From Candidatus Heimdallarchaeota archaeon (GTDB lineage Archaea > Asgardarchaeota > Heimdallarchaeia > Hodarchaeales > Hodarchaeaceae), in NCBI GenBank assembly GCA_020353515.1, contig CP070695.1, positions 3,708,277 to 3,772,276 on the forward strand: a stretch of 64,000 bases of DNA. The letters are read 5' to 3'. Positions 34,527-42,103 of the stretch are shown here, piece by piece; the stretch's first letter is position 1, and each line of letters opens with the position of its first letter. A program made the position numbers and the translations under genes. The notes under the pieces are model-generated. The model worked only from the letters and a program-made list of their open reading frames with translations, had not been told where the DNA came from and made no database searches.

Positions 34527-36473
34527 ATGAGATTTAACGGACTTACTGATATATTAGCGGGAATACTTGTGAAATCCTCAGAAAGAAAAAAAACTTTGGG
34601 TATATATCATACACCTCCATCTCTGGCCCAATTTGTTGTTTGGTCTGGATTTCAACGGCTTTTTCAACAACAATTCCCTGAGCTAGGGTTAAAAGATTTG
34701 AAGCATAATTTTTTTTTGAAATCTCTCAATGAGACTTTAAACCTTTCAACCCGCAAATATATCCACGAATACATTAAAAACCTGAAAATTTTAGATTTAG
34801 GAGTCGGGAATGGCGCTTTTCTAATAGTAGCTGGTAAATTTCTTGAATCTGTATACCCTATAGAAGACGTAAATGATCTGATTGAATTAAAATTAGAATT
34901 ATTACAAAAGAATTTATTTGGAGTAGATAATAATCCTCAAGCGATTTCTTCATGTAGAAAAAATCTTATCACATGGATATTAGGAACCAATGAACCTGAT
35001 CAATATCTAAAGAAAACTAAAGAAATTCAACAATCTTTAGAGTGCAAAATCCGATTAGGAAATGTGTTACTTGGAAACATTACCCCAAATGCTCAAGAAT
35101 ATTCAAAATTTCTAAATGAAAAAGAAGTCTTCCACTGGCATGACGAGTTCCCATCGGTTTTTGATGGGAAAGGTTCAGGATTTGACTTAATCCTATGTAA
35201 TCCTCCCTATGTGACGAAAGATATCTCACCTGAAGATAACCGTCTTTATCGAAGGTTGTATCGAAAACAATTATTTATAAATCGCTTTAATCTCTATCAT
35301 CTTTTCTTTGCTCGTGTTTTTGATCTTTTATCTCCAAATGGAATAACTGTGTTTTTAACTTCAAACTCTGTACTCACAGATAGTTATAGTCAAAAAGTAC
35401 GCGATTTTCTACAAACTAGTTTTTTCATTGAAGATCTTGTAGATTTTGTGAGTCGAACGAAAATTTTTCCAAATGTCTTGCAAGGGACTTGTATCTTAGT
35501 TATACGGAAAAAAAATGGAGTACCCAAACCCGAAACAAGATTAATTAGAACATTTGATATGAAATCATTGATTCAAGGTGCATTTGTTGATGAATACATC
35601 CCGACATCACATCTATTTCACTTAAGGAAGATCATTCCTTCTCCGTTTCAAGAAACATTTCATATTTTGAAGCACTTACAAAAGACTTCTCCTCTACTGA
35701 GAAATATTTTCAGAATACAAAGTGGTGAAATTAGACCGGCTGATAAAAAAATACGACCGTATTATTACAAGGAGCTCCCTGAAAATCACAAGGTTTCTGA
35801 CTTTGATATTGTATTAAATGGAAAAAACGTGTCTCCATACTTAATTAATCTTAGAGAAAACCGTCAAAAGCCTAGGTGGTATAAAAAACCAGATTTCGCT
35901 GACGATTGGATCTTTAGAGAAGATCATGCCTTAATCCCCCGAATTGTTGTACAAAGGATTACTGCAAGAGAACAACTACGACGTATTATTGCTGGAAAGA
36001 TAACCAATCAACATCTTAAAATTAATAAGAGAATCTGGGTTGAAAACAATATCAACTACTTTCTTCTCAAACCTGATTTTCCAACTAATTGGATTTCGTC
36101 AGCTGAAGCATTATTAGGTATTCTTAACTCTCTATTGATTAACTGGTATATGCACCAGATCAATTTAACAGCTGCAGTTCCACCTTCAGACTTAGGTCTT
36201 ATTCCTCTTCCTCAGAAAAAGGCTGAAAACCATGAAAAAATGCAAATATTGCATCAAAAGGTTTTACTCATCCAAAAATTCCTTCAAACATACTCCTCAT
36301 CCTCAGAAATATTAAAACATTTATGTCCCCATTGTACATCTTCTGAGAAAATAAAACAACTTCAGTCAGAAATTGATAGCTTAGTTTTTCAGTTATATGA
36401 AATTCCACAAAATTATCAAAATGAAATAATACATCAATTATCTCAACATCACGAATATTTTGGTCATCATTAA
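34527..36473 (+). CDS. Gamma-class adenine-specific DNA methyltransferase, Eco57I/TaqI type
   Basis: 648 residues. ERKKTLGIYHTPPSLAQFVV at about 18-37 is the usual N-terminal SAM-binding region; motif I LDLGVGNGAF lies at about 89-98; NPPY at 225-228 is the N6-adenine catalytic motif. The C-terminal half (about 390-600) resembles a TaqI_C-type target recognition domain (LNGKNVSPYLIN, PRIVVQRITAREQL, NSLLINWYM). No PD-ExK nuclease motif was seen at either end. Starts 4 bases after the beta-class methyltransferase stop, giving a three-gene modification operon without an obvious restriction enzyme. Confidence 0.87.
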   Translation: MRFNGLTDILAGILVKSSERKKTLGIYHTPPSLAQFVVWSGFQRLFQQQFPELGLKDLKHNFFLKSLNETLNLSTRKYIHEYIKNLKILDLGVGNGAFLIVAGKFLESVYPIEDVNDLIELKLELLQKNLFGVDNNPQAISSCRKNLITWILGTNEPDQYLKKTKEIQQSLECKIRLGNVLLGNITPNAQEYSKFLNEKEVFHWHDEFPSVFDGKGSGFDLILCNPPYVTKDISPEDNRLYRRLYRKQLFINRFNLYHLFFARVFDLLSPNGITVFLTSNSVLTDSYSQKVRDFLQTSFFIEDLVDFVSRTKIFPNVLQGTCILVIRKKNGVPKPETRLIRTFDMKSLIQGAFVDEYIPTSHLFHLRKIIPSPFQETFHILKHLQKTSPLLRNIFRIQSGEIRPADKKIRPYYYKELPENHKVSDFDIVLNGKNVSPYLINLRENRQKPRWYKKPDFADDWIFREDHALIPRIVVQRITAREQLRRIIAGKITNQHLKINKRIWVENNINYFLLKPDFPTNWISSAEALLGILNSLLINWYMHQINLTAAVPPSDLGLIPLPQKKAENHEKMQILHQKVLLIQKFLQTYSSSSEILKHLCPHCTSSEKIKQLQSEIDSLVFQLYEIPQNYQNEIIHQLSQHHEYFGHH

Positions 36474-36491
36474 ATCTCGGTAATGTCCACC

Positions 36492-37961
36492 TTATTCTGA
36501 AATAAGACGCTTCCTCTTCCACAGTTTTCTCTTGAGGGGGATGAAGCTAATCGAAAATATAATTAGTAGCACTCCGAACCCCCAAGTCGCTGCACCATGA
36601 GGTATCTCACTAGAAGGATAGATAATGGATTCAAGTAAAATTAATTCTTGCACTGCTAATAGAATTTGTACTTGATCAAGAAGGTATTGCAAATTTTGAT
36701 CTTTGGAAGAAGAATAGAATCCAGAATTTGGAGCTTCTAATTTTTCAATTAACGTTCCAGTAATGTATTGACCATGACGGAGTCGTTCAAACAACACTTT
36801 ACACCGAATGATGACACTCTGATCACTTGCAAGAATTTCATCAGAATCCTTACGATTAGAACTATTATAATATGCGCTATAACTCCAATCCTCGTTGATT
36901 AAATGGTTTCCAATAAATGTATTTATTCGACTTATGAGGAGACTTACTGATGATCCAATATCAAACTCATTATTAAGCTTATTCAACGCAAGAATAAGGT
37001 TTCCTTGATGTTTTGAATAGAAGATTGGAGATACTTCAGATGAATTTATGTCAAAAAAATTAGGAATACCATTAGTTCTGTTTGTTAACTGATCGAGAGT
37101 TTCCACAGTTTGTCTAGCGTAATCAGATAACAGTGAGAGATTGAAAAGATTAGGAAAATTAACAGCATTAGAAAGAAATTCGATAAAAAGAATCTGGTCA
37201 CCCGCTAATCGAAAAGAATTATTGGGAGAATAACCTAGAGTGCTTGTTATCCTATCGATCTTCGGAAGTACTGTTTCCCAAAGGTATAAGCAAGAATTGT
37301 GAAAATTCTCAAGATTAAAAGTGTTTAATGGTATTTCTTCAGGCCTATAAACAAGAAAAGTTCTCAATAGTTTAATATGTAGCTCAGATGCATTGTCACC
37401 AGCATATGAATTATTCCATAGTGGGAATTTCTCGAAAAGAAGCTCTCTTCCAATATTCCACCATTTTGAACTAGCTTTAAATTGGTTGAAGTACCATATT
37501 AGATCTAAAACTTCAGTATCAGAAATCAGACGTGATATGTTAATAGAACCATCAATTATTATTGGATTAATTGTTGAATAAGTTGGAGAGATCATTTCTT
37601 CAATAACTATTTCCAAGTTTCTGGTTACCTGTTCTGGATCAAGTTCTTCTGGGATAGGTGTTGTAGTCTCGATTGATGGTTCAGTAATTTTAGTGTCAGT
37701 AGTTTCAGTAGTAGTATTGTTATCATTGTTATTTGAAAGTTGGTTACTCATGAGAGAAGCAAAAGAAAGAAAAGCAGTAGGAATGATTAGTAGGAAAAAA
37801 ATGCCAATGATTAACCGTGTCCTATTTTTCTTGGGTCGGAAAATAAGAGGTGATTTTCCTTTCTGCATTCGTGAAAGTGATTTTCGACTCTGCCTGATGT
37901 AATCCTCAAGTTCTTGTTCAGAAGGTCCCTCGAAACCTTTTTGACCACGAACCTCGCTCAT
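36492..37961 (-). CDS. Membrane-anchored ectodomain protein in the ParA operon
   Basis: 489 residues: a basic cytoplasmic N-terminus of about 48 residues, a membrane helix (about 50-70), a Thr/Asn/Glu-rich stalk (about 75-110), a helical ectodomain of about 330 residues with many NxS/T sites, then a second membrane helix (about 460-480) and a KRKLWKRKR tail. The ectodomain has repeated helical pairs reminiscent of an alpha-alpha toroid, but no family is certain. GAATWGFG just before the last helix resembles GAATSFEA in the surface protein encoded at 39539. Third gene of the HTH-ParA operon, 7 bases after ParA. Confidence 0.7.
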   Translation of the reverse strand: MSEVRGQKGFEGPSEQELEDYIRQSRKSLSRMQKGKSPLIFRPKKNRTRLIIGIFFLLIIPTAFLSFASLMSNQLSNNNDNNTTTETTDTKITEPSIETTTPIPEELDPEQVTRNLEIVIEEMISPTYSTINPIIIDGSINISRLISDTEVLDLIWYFNQFKASSKWWNIGRELLFEKFPLWNNSYAGDNASELHIKLLRTFLVYRPEEIPLNTFNLENFHNSCLYLWETVLPKIDRITSTLGYSPNNSFRLAGDQILFIEFLSNAVNFPNLFNLSLLSDYARQTVETLDQLTNRTNGIPNFFDINSSEVSPIFYSKHQGNLILALNKLNNEFDIGSSVSLLISRINTFIGNHLINEDWSYSAYYNSSNRKDSDEILASDQSVIIRCKVLFERLRHGQYITGTLIEKLEAPNSGFYSSSKDQNLQYLLDQVQILLAVQELILLESIIYPSSEIPHGAATWGFGVLLIIFSISFIPLKRKLWKRKRLISE

Positions 37962-37968
37962 TTCATCT

Positions 37969-38790
37969 TCACTTCATCAAACCACACGACTCTAATAAAT
38001 TATTACAAAATTTCTCAATATCTTGTGAAAAAGAATGCTCTTTTTCTTTTAATACATAAATTCTTTCCGTTACGAAAGGGATCCGCCGAAAGGAGTAAAT
38101 AGGACGTATGGGAATTGCTTTTGGATTATTACTCAAATTCTCCCATATGATTTGAACATTCTCCTCGGCTACTTTCACATCCTCAGGATTCGGTTCAAAC
38201 GCAATATCTTCTTGATGCTCTATTTGATTCATAATTGCAAAGAATTCTACCCCCTCTAGTTTAGAGTAACATTCTGAAATTAACAAATTCAAACCCTTAA
38301 TTTCAGATTTAACTGGACGTGTAACAATCATAATTTTATCCGAAACAACTAAAGCATCAAGTGATCGAAAAGTGATACCAGGCATGCAATCTATGATCAA
38401 AAATTCATAAATCTGTGAATTGCAATAACGAATAAATTCAAATAGTTTAGCGAGAATTCTTCCTTCTCCATGTTGGGTTAGTTTTGACCGAACTTTGGGT
38501 TGTTGGAGAATCTCAATACCAGAAAAAACACAGTCAAAATTCGGTATATCCGTTGAAATTATAACATTTTCTGGTTCAATATCTCCAACTAGAAACTCAG
38601 TTAATGTTTTTTTCCCTGATTCTTCGATTAGGGAATCTGAAGGTAGATAAGATTGGAGTGAGGGAGCCCGAAGATCAAAATCGACCAGACACACCTTTTT
38701 GTCTAGAGTAGCTAATTTTACTGCGGTATTCACTGATAAAAGGGTCTTTCCGACACCTCCCCGATAGCTATGAAAGGTAATTGTCTCCAT
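37969..38790 (-). CDS. ParA/MinD-family ATPase
   Basis: 273 residues. Deviant Walker A RGGVGKTL at about 10-17 (Arg in place of the usual signature Lys), switch I-like DFDLRAPSLQSYL at about 38-50 and Walker B region FLIIDCMPG near 131-139. ParA/MinD proteins dimerise on ATP and position DNA, membranes or protein complexes. Here it is translationally coupled to a winged-helix protein upstream (TAA abutting ATG) and to a membrane-anchored ectodomain protein downstream. That is a chromosomal locus, not an obvious plasmid partition pair, since no ParB was seen. Confidence 0.85.
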   Translation of the reverse strand: METITFHSYRGGVGKTLLSVNTAVKLATLDKKVCLVDFDLRAPSLQSYLPSDSLIEESGKKTLTEFLVGDIEPENVIISTDIPNFDCVFSGIEILQQPKVRSKLTQHGEGRILAKLFEFIRYCNSQIYEFLIIDCMPGITFRSLDALVVSDKIMIVTRPVKSEIKGLNLLISECYSKLEGVEFFAIMNQIEHQEDIAFEPNPEDVKVAEENVQIIWENLSNNPKAIPIRPIYSFRRIPFVTERIYVLKEKEHSFSQDIEKFCNNLLESCGLMK

Positions 38791-39210
38791 TTATTCATCG
38801 ACTCCAAGGGTTTTGTACAAGACTTCAGTAGCTTTACTATCAGGTGTCACTTTCACCCTTTTCTTCAGAATAAAGCCATTATCAGCTAAATAATTCAAGT
38901 ACCGAGATTCCAGTCCTCTACTACGTCCAGTCTCCAAAGCAATATCAGAACTTGTGACCCAATCATCCTTCCTCTGGATTGTTTTATAAGTAGTAAATAA
39001 TCCAGGCCGAGAATCTTGTAAATTTAATATTTCTAAGCTTGAAGGCATTATGGCCCTTTCCACCTCGTACGAGTGTTCAGAGCTCTCTAGCCCTGTTAAT
39101 TTTGCTAAAAAATTATTCATATTTGACAAAGAGCTTTCAATAGACATTAATTGGTGAGAAATTGATTTTATTTCCTTTAAAATGTCAATTAAGAGGTTAT
39201 TATCATTCAT
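38791..39210 (-). CDS. Winged-helix DNA-binding protein with N-terminal coiled coil
   Basis: 139 residues. Residues 1-45 form a likely coiled coil (heptad Leu/Ile: LLIDILKEIKSISHQLMSIE); residues about 72-135 look like a winged helix (TTYKTIQRKDDWVTSSDIAL...GLESRYLNYLADNGFILKKRVKV). First gene of the operon with ParA. Its start is only 40 bases from a double palindrome (39250-39271), which is the natural candidate for its binding site, so autoregulation is likely. Could also be the centromere-binding partner of the ParA protein. Confidence 0.68.
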   Translation of the reverse strand: MNDNNLLIDILKEIKSISHQLMSIESSLSNMNNFLAKLTGLESSEHSYEVERAIMPSSLEILNLQDSRPGLFTTYKTIQRKDDWVTSSDIALETGRSRGLESRYLNYLADNGFILKKRVKVTPDSKATEVLYKTLGVDE

Positions 39211-39242
39211 TTTTACCTATTTTTCGGTTAGTTTTAACATCC

Positions 39243-39250
39243 TTATATAC
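39243..39250 (-). promoter_or_regulatory. TATA-like box for the HTH-ParA operon
   Basis: On the minus strand GTATATAA at 39250-39243 lies about 33-40 bases before the ATG at 39210, which fits a near-leaderless archaeal transcript. Its first base overlaps the palindromic operator. Confidence 0.45.
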
Positions 39251-39271
39251 GTTGCGCAACATTGCGCAACG
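39250..39271. promoter_or_regulatory. 22-bp operator: two adjacent 10-bp palindromes
   Basis: The arms CGTTGCGCAA (39250-39259) and TTGCGCAACG (39262-39271) are exact reverse complements around CA. Read another way, it is two tandem 10-mers, GTTGCGCAAC and ATTGCGCAAC, the first a perfect palindrome. It is strikingly GC-rich in an AT-rich spacer, and lies between back-to-back TATA-like boxes. Probable binding site for the winged-helix protein encoded next to it, or a parS-like partition site. Confidence 0.72.
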
Positions 39272-39280
39272 TTTATATAC
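39272..39280 (+). promoter_or_regulatory. TATA-like box for the rightward surface-protein operon
   Basis: TTTATATAC directly follows the operator palindrome. Transcription would start near 39300, leaving a leader of about 60 bases before the small gene at 39364. Confidence 0.4.
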
Positions 39281-39363
39281 CTAGATGAACTTTGATAATA
39301 AACGATGATATTTGTTGATAAAAGATAAAAATTTTGTTATTTATGTAGTCAGAGGAAGTAAAT

Positions 39364-39531
39364 ATGAAAGAAAGGTTATTCACTAAGTTAAAATCGAAGT
39401 TATGGAGTATTCTAGATGTACTGTCTATCATGGAAAAGCATTTAAGGAAAATTGTGTACTCAGATTACTTAATCGAATGCCCTTTCAACATTGAGAGTAG
39501 AGGGACTCTAGATCGATTCAATTTGAGGTGA
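39364..39531 (+). CDS. Small basic protein at the head of the surface-protein operon
   Basis: 55 residues beginning MKERLFTKLKSKLWSILDVL, amphipathic and basic, with no membrane helix and no recognised family. An AGAGGAAG ribosome site lies 7-10 bases before the ATG, and the stop is 7 bases before the next gene, which supports a real coupled gene. It could be a leader peptide or small regulator. Confidence 0.5.
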   Translation: MKERLFTKLKSKLWSILDVLSIMEKHLRKIVYSDYLIECPFNIESRGTLDRFNLR

Positions 39532-39538
39532 AATAAGA

Positions 39539-40420
39539 ATGAAAATATGGTTGAAAAAACATCATTTGCTCATAATTACTTGTATAGGTATCCAATTTTT
39601 ACTTATACCTGCATTTGCGAATAGTAATAGTTCATTCATAAATAGTTTCTGGAATACTCTAGGTTATGGAGATTATAATGTATTAACGGATTGGTCAGAA
39701 GCAGGTAAGGTTGAATTTTCAATATTGGACTTTGCTGGATTTCTTTATATCAAAAATGATTATGAATCAATATACTTAGGAGTGAGGGTACTAGATGAAA
39801 TAGATAATCTGACTTGGAGAATAAATTTTGATGTGGATGCTGATGGAGGATGGGCTGAGGATGCAAAAGCATTAACTCTAAGAAATCAGATTTTTTCTTA
39901 TGATGATGAGTATTACCTCCAAAATAATCCAGAAGCATTTTCTGACGCTCAACAAGATGATTTCACCGCTTCTATGAGAACTTTCACCTCGGTTAATAGA
40001 GAAAATACAATCTTTGAATTGAAAATACCTCTGCAAACAAATGACCATCTACATGATCTACAAGTCCAGAATCCTGAAACAACAATCATTGGCATATCAA
40101 TGGATGTTGAATTAGACGATTCTGGAATAAATGGGACGTGGAAAGGTAGTTCATATCCCGATTATGCTAATGCTTCTAATTATGTTAATATTTTGTTTGC
40201 TGGGCCTCAAGATCGAAAGATTCCAGTCTTTGAAGAAGAGGAAGAACCACCACCAGAGGAAACAACAGAGCTTGAAGAAGAGACGACGAGTACTGGATAT
40301 GGTTACCCACCTGGTATGGAAAGAGGAGCAGCGACTTCATTTGAAGCTTGGATAGTGCTAATAAGCATTGCTTTTGTCACTATCCTAGGAAGCAAGAAAC
40401 GAAGGAGGGATATCAAGTGA
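39539..40420 (+). CDS. Secreted surface protein with CBM9-like domain and C-terminal anchor
   Basis: 293 residues: signal peptide (about 1-28), a beta-rich domain (about 35-225) whose order (LTDWSEAGKVEF, FLYIKNDYESIYLGV, FDVDADGGW) resembles family-9-like carbohydrate-binding/DOMON-type domains, a Pro/Glu/Thr stalk (EEEEEPPPEETTELEEET), then GAATSFEA, a membrane helix and KKRRRDIK. The C-terminal arrangement looks like a CTERM sorting or anchoring signal. Its stop overlaps the GTG of the next gene, indicating tight coupling. Confidence 0.72.
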   Translation: MKIWLKKHHLLIITCIGIQFLLIPAFANSNSSFINSFWNTLGYGDYNVLTDWSEAGKVEFSILDFAGFLYIKNDYESIYLGVRVLDEIDNLTWRINFDVDADGGWAEDAKALTLRNQIFSYDDEYYLQNNPEAFSDAQQDDFTASMRTFTSVNRENTIFELKIPLQTNDHLHDLQVQNPETTIIGISMDVELDDSGINGTWKGSSYPDYANASNYVNILFAGPQDRKIPVFEEEEEPPPEETTELEEETTSTGYGYPPGMERGAATSFEAWIVLISIAFVTILGSKKRRRDIK

Positions 40421-42099
40421 TAATCAAGAGAGTCACATCAATTATTGTGATATGTATCTTATTTGGCACATTTCTTCCGATAACATCAGCCAAAAGCTCT
40501 CCAGATGAAGAACATTTTTATGGTGTGATATACAAACAAGCAACTTCATTGAACACTAAATTTCTCCATAGTAAGGGAGCTCTTCAGGATCAACCTAAAT
40601 CTTCAGTTATTACTATATCGATGAACGCACTCACTGCGAGTACATTATTTGCAGAATATGATACTGGTGGATCAACAAATCTCTTGAATATTGCCCATCG
40701 AATTATTAATGCCAGCTCAAAGTATTTTAGGTTGAGTTTCCATAGCGACCGACGTGGTTGGGTTTCTTCCTATGATTTTACGAAAGAAACAGAAAGTTTT
40801 GTAAAAAGTCGAAAGTATACACATGACCAATTCTTGATGCTGGTAGGTCTAGCAAATAGCTATCTAAAATTAGCGGAAAATGACCCGAAAAGGCCTGATT
40901 ACTTGGAGGATTTTAATCAGACATACGAATTCATTGAAGAATACCTTTTAGATCCTAATGGCGGTTGGATTGACTCTCTTTTTACTTTTAATGAGACTCT
41001 ATATACTAAGAATAGATTCAAAATAGTAGAACATATTTGTTGGACCATATGGTCAGTTTTAAATTTACCAGAAAGCTTTAGCTCCCCTCTAACACTCCAA
41101 GAGCTTATCCAAATGGTTGACTTTTTAGATGCAAATGGGACACTTAATGGAGTAATATACAATGTAATAACTCCTGATGGTGAATCAACTGATAATGTGT
41201 TCAAATTGCGTACAAACGCGCTTTACGGAGTAATAAACTTACTTTTATACGAAAAGACTCAAAATAGCAGGTTTCTAAATCGGGGAAAAGTAGTTTACGA
41301 CTTTCTTGTAAACAATCTTTGGGACAGAGGCTTTAAGCTGTTTTTCGATGTGGTTGATGAAAGTGGACTATTACTAGTTCAAGGAAAAAGTTTAATTGGA
41401 AATGCACTAGCGTGCCTGTTATCAAGCCGCTTATGCAGGTATTTCCCTGAGAATTCAACTATAAAAAGCATTTTTGTACTTTCAAATGTTTATATGGAGC
41501 AGTATCTTAAACAAGCAGGAGTGTTCACCTATTATATCTCCTGCAGCACCGATGGTAATCCATTAACGAATCCTTTTACTCTTGAAAGTAATTTAATTCG
41601 ATTATGGCAGCGAATTAATACAATTCACGTAATTAATGGGTCATATTCTTCTTCGGTCTCAATTGGAGAAAAAATACAAATCGATCTAAATCTTGCGAAC
41701 CCAGACAACATTACATATGAAGTGATAGTCACGGGAGAGGAAATAGAACCTTACAATCTAACAACAACAGACTCTAATCCAACTTTATTGGTATCTCTGA
41801 GAAAGAATGCAAAAATTGGAAAAACAGAAATTAAGATCAAAGTTCAAGTATTAAATAAAAATATTGACAAAACTGACTCTCTTCCCCTGGTGATTGGTTC
41901 AGATCGAAAATTACCTCAAGGATTGGTCTACTTAGTGGCACTAGGCATATTAGCTTGCATGGTAATTATAGCACGTTACCCACCCCGAAATCTTGAGGAT
42001 CTTTTTACACGTTTGACTTCGATTGGTATAGCTGAAGAGCAACAAACTGCAGATGAATCCACTTCAGAAGAGGTAGATACTCCTCAAGGTGAGGATTAA
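40417..42099 (+). CDS. Secreted helical-toroid-like protein with C-terminal membrane helix
   Basis: 560 residues from the GTG at 40417, chosen because GGAGGG lies 7 bases upstream and the product then starts with a clean signal peptide (IIKRVTSIIVICILFGTFLPITSA); a longer frame from 40348 overlaps the previous gene. Residues about 60-400 hold repeated helical pairs with motifs such as LLDPNGGWIDSLF and NNLWDRGFKLFFDVV, as in (alpha/alpha)6 toroids of the N-acylglucosamine epimerase/glycosidase type. A beta-rich Ig-like region (about 415-505) and a membrane helix (about 510-530) follow, then an acidic tail. Enzyme activity is not established. Confidence 0.7.
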   Translation: MIIKRVTSIIVICILFGTFLPITSAKSSPDEEHFYGVIYKQATSLNTKFLHSKGALQDQPKSSVITISMNALTASTLFAEYDTGGSTNLLNIAHRIINASSKYFRLSFHSDRRGWVSSYDFTKETESFVKSRKYTHDQFLMLVGLANSYLKLAENDPKRPDYLEDFNQTYEFIEEYLLDPNGGWIDSLFTFNETLYTKNRFKIVEHICWTIWSVLNLPESFSSPLTLQELIQMVDFLDANGTLNGVIYNVITPDGESTDNVFKLRTNALYGVINLLLYEKTQNSRFLNRGKVVYDFLVNNLWDRGFKLFFDVVDESGLLLVQGKSLIGNALACLLSSRLCRYFPENSTIKSIFVLSNVYMEQYLKQAGVFTYYISCSTDGNPLTNPFTLESNLIRLWQRINTIHVINGSYSSSVSIGEKIQIDLNLANPDNITYEVIVTGEEIEPYNLTTTDSNPTLLVSLRKNAKIGKTEIKIKVQVLNKNIDKTDSLPLVIGSDRKLPQGLVYLVALGILACMVIIARYPPRNLEDLFTRLTSIGIAEEQQTADESTSEEVDTPQGED

Positions 42100-42103
42100 C
42101 TGA

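Larger units (their letters stand above)
39211..39363. other. Divergent control region of the ParA and surface-protein operons
   Basis: 153 bases separating two operons. It contains the 22-bp operator-like palindrome at 39250-39271 and a TATA-like sequence directly on each side of it: GTATATAA reading leftwards (39250-39243) and TTTATATAC reading rightwards (39272-39280). Occupancy of the palindrome would affect both promoters at once. Confidence 0.6.

Noticed and set aside
37969..39210. Plasmid or integrated-element partition locus
   Set aside because: No ParB with its usual motifs, replication initiator, integrase or flanking repeats are seen; the partner is a membrane-anchored protein. 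Not excluded, but unsupported.
40348..40416. N-terminal extension of the helical-toroid-like protein
   Set aside because: It overlaps the 39539 gene and would place a hydrophilic stretch before the signal peptide; the GTG at 40417 has GGAGGG upstream.
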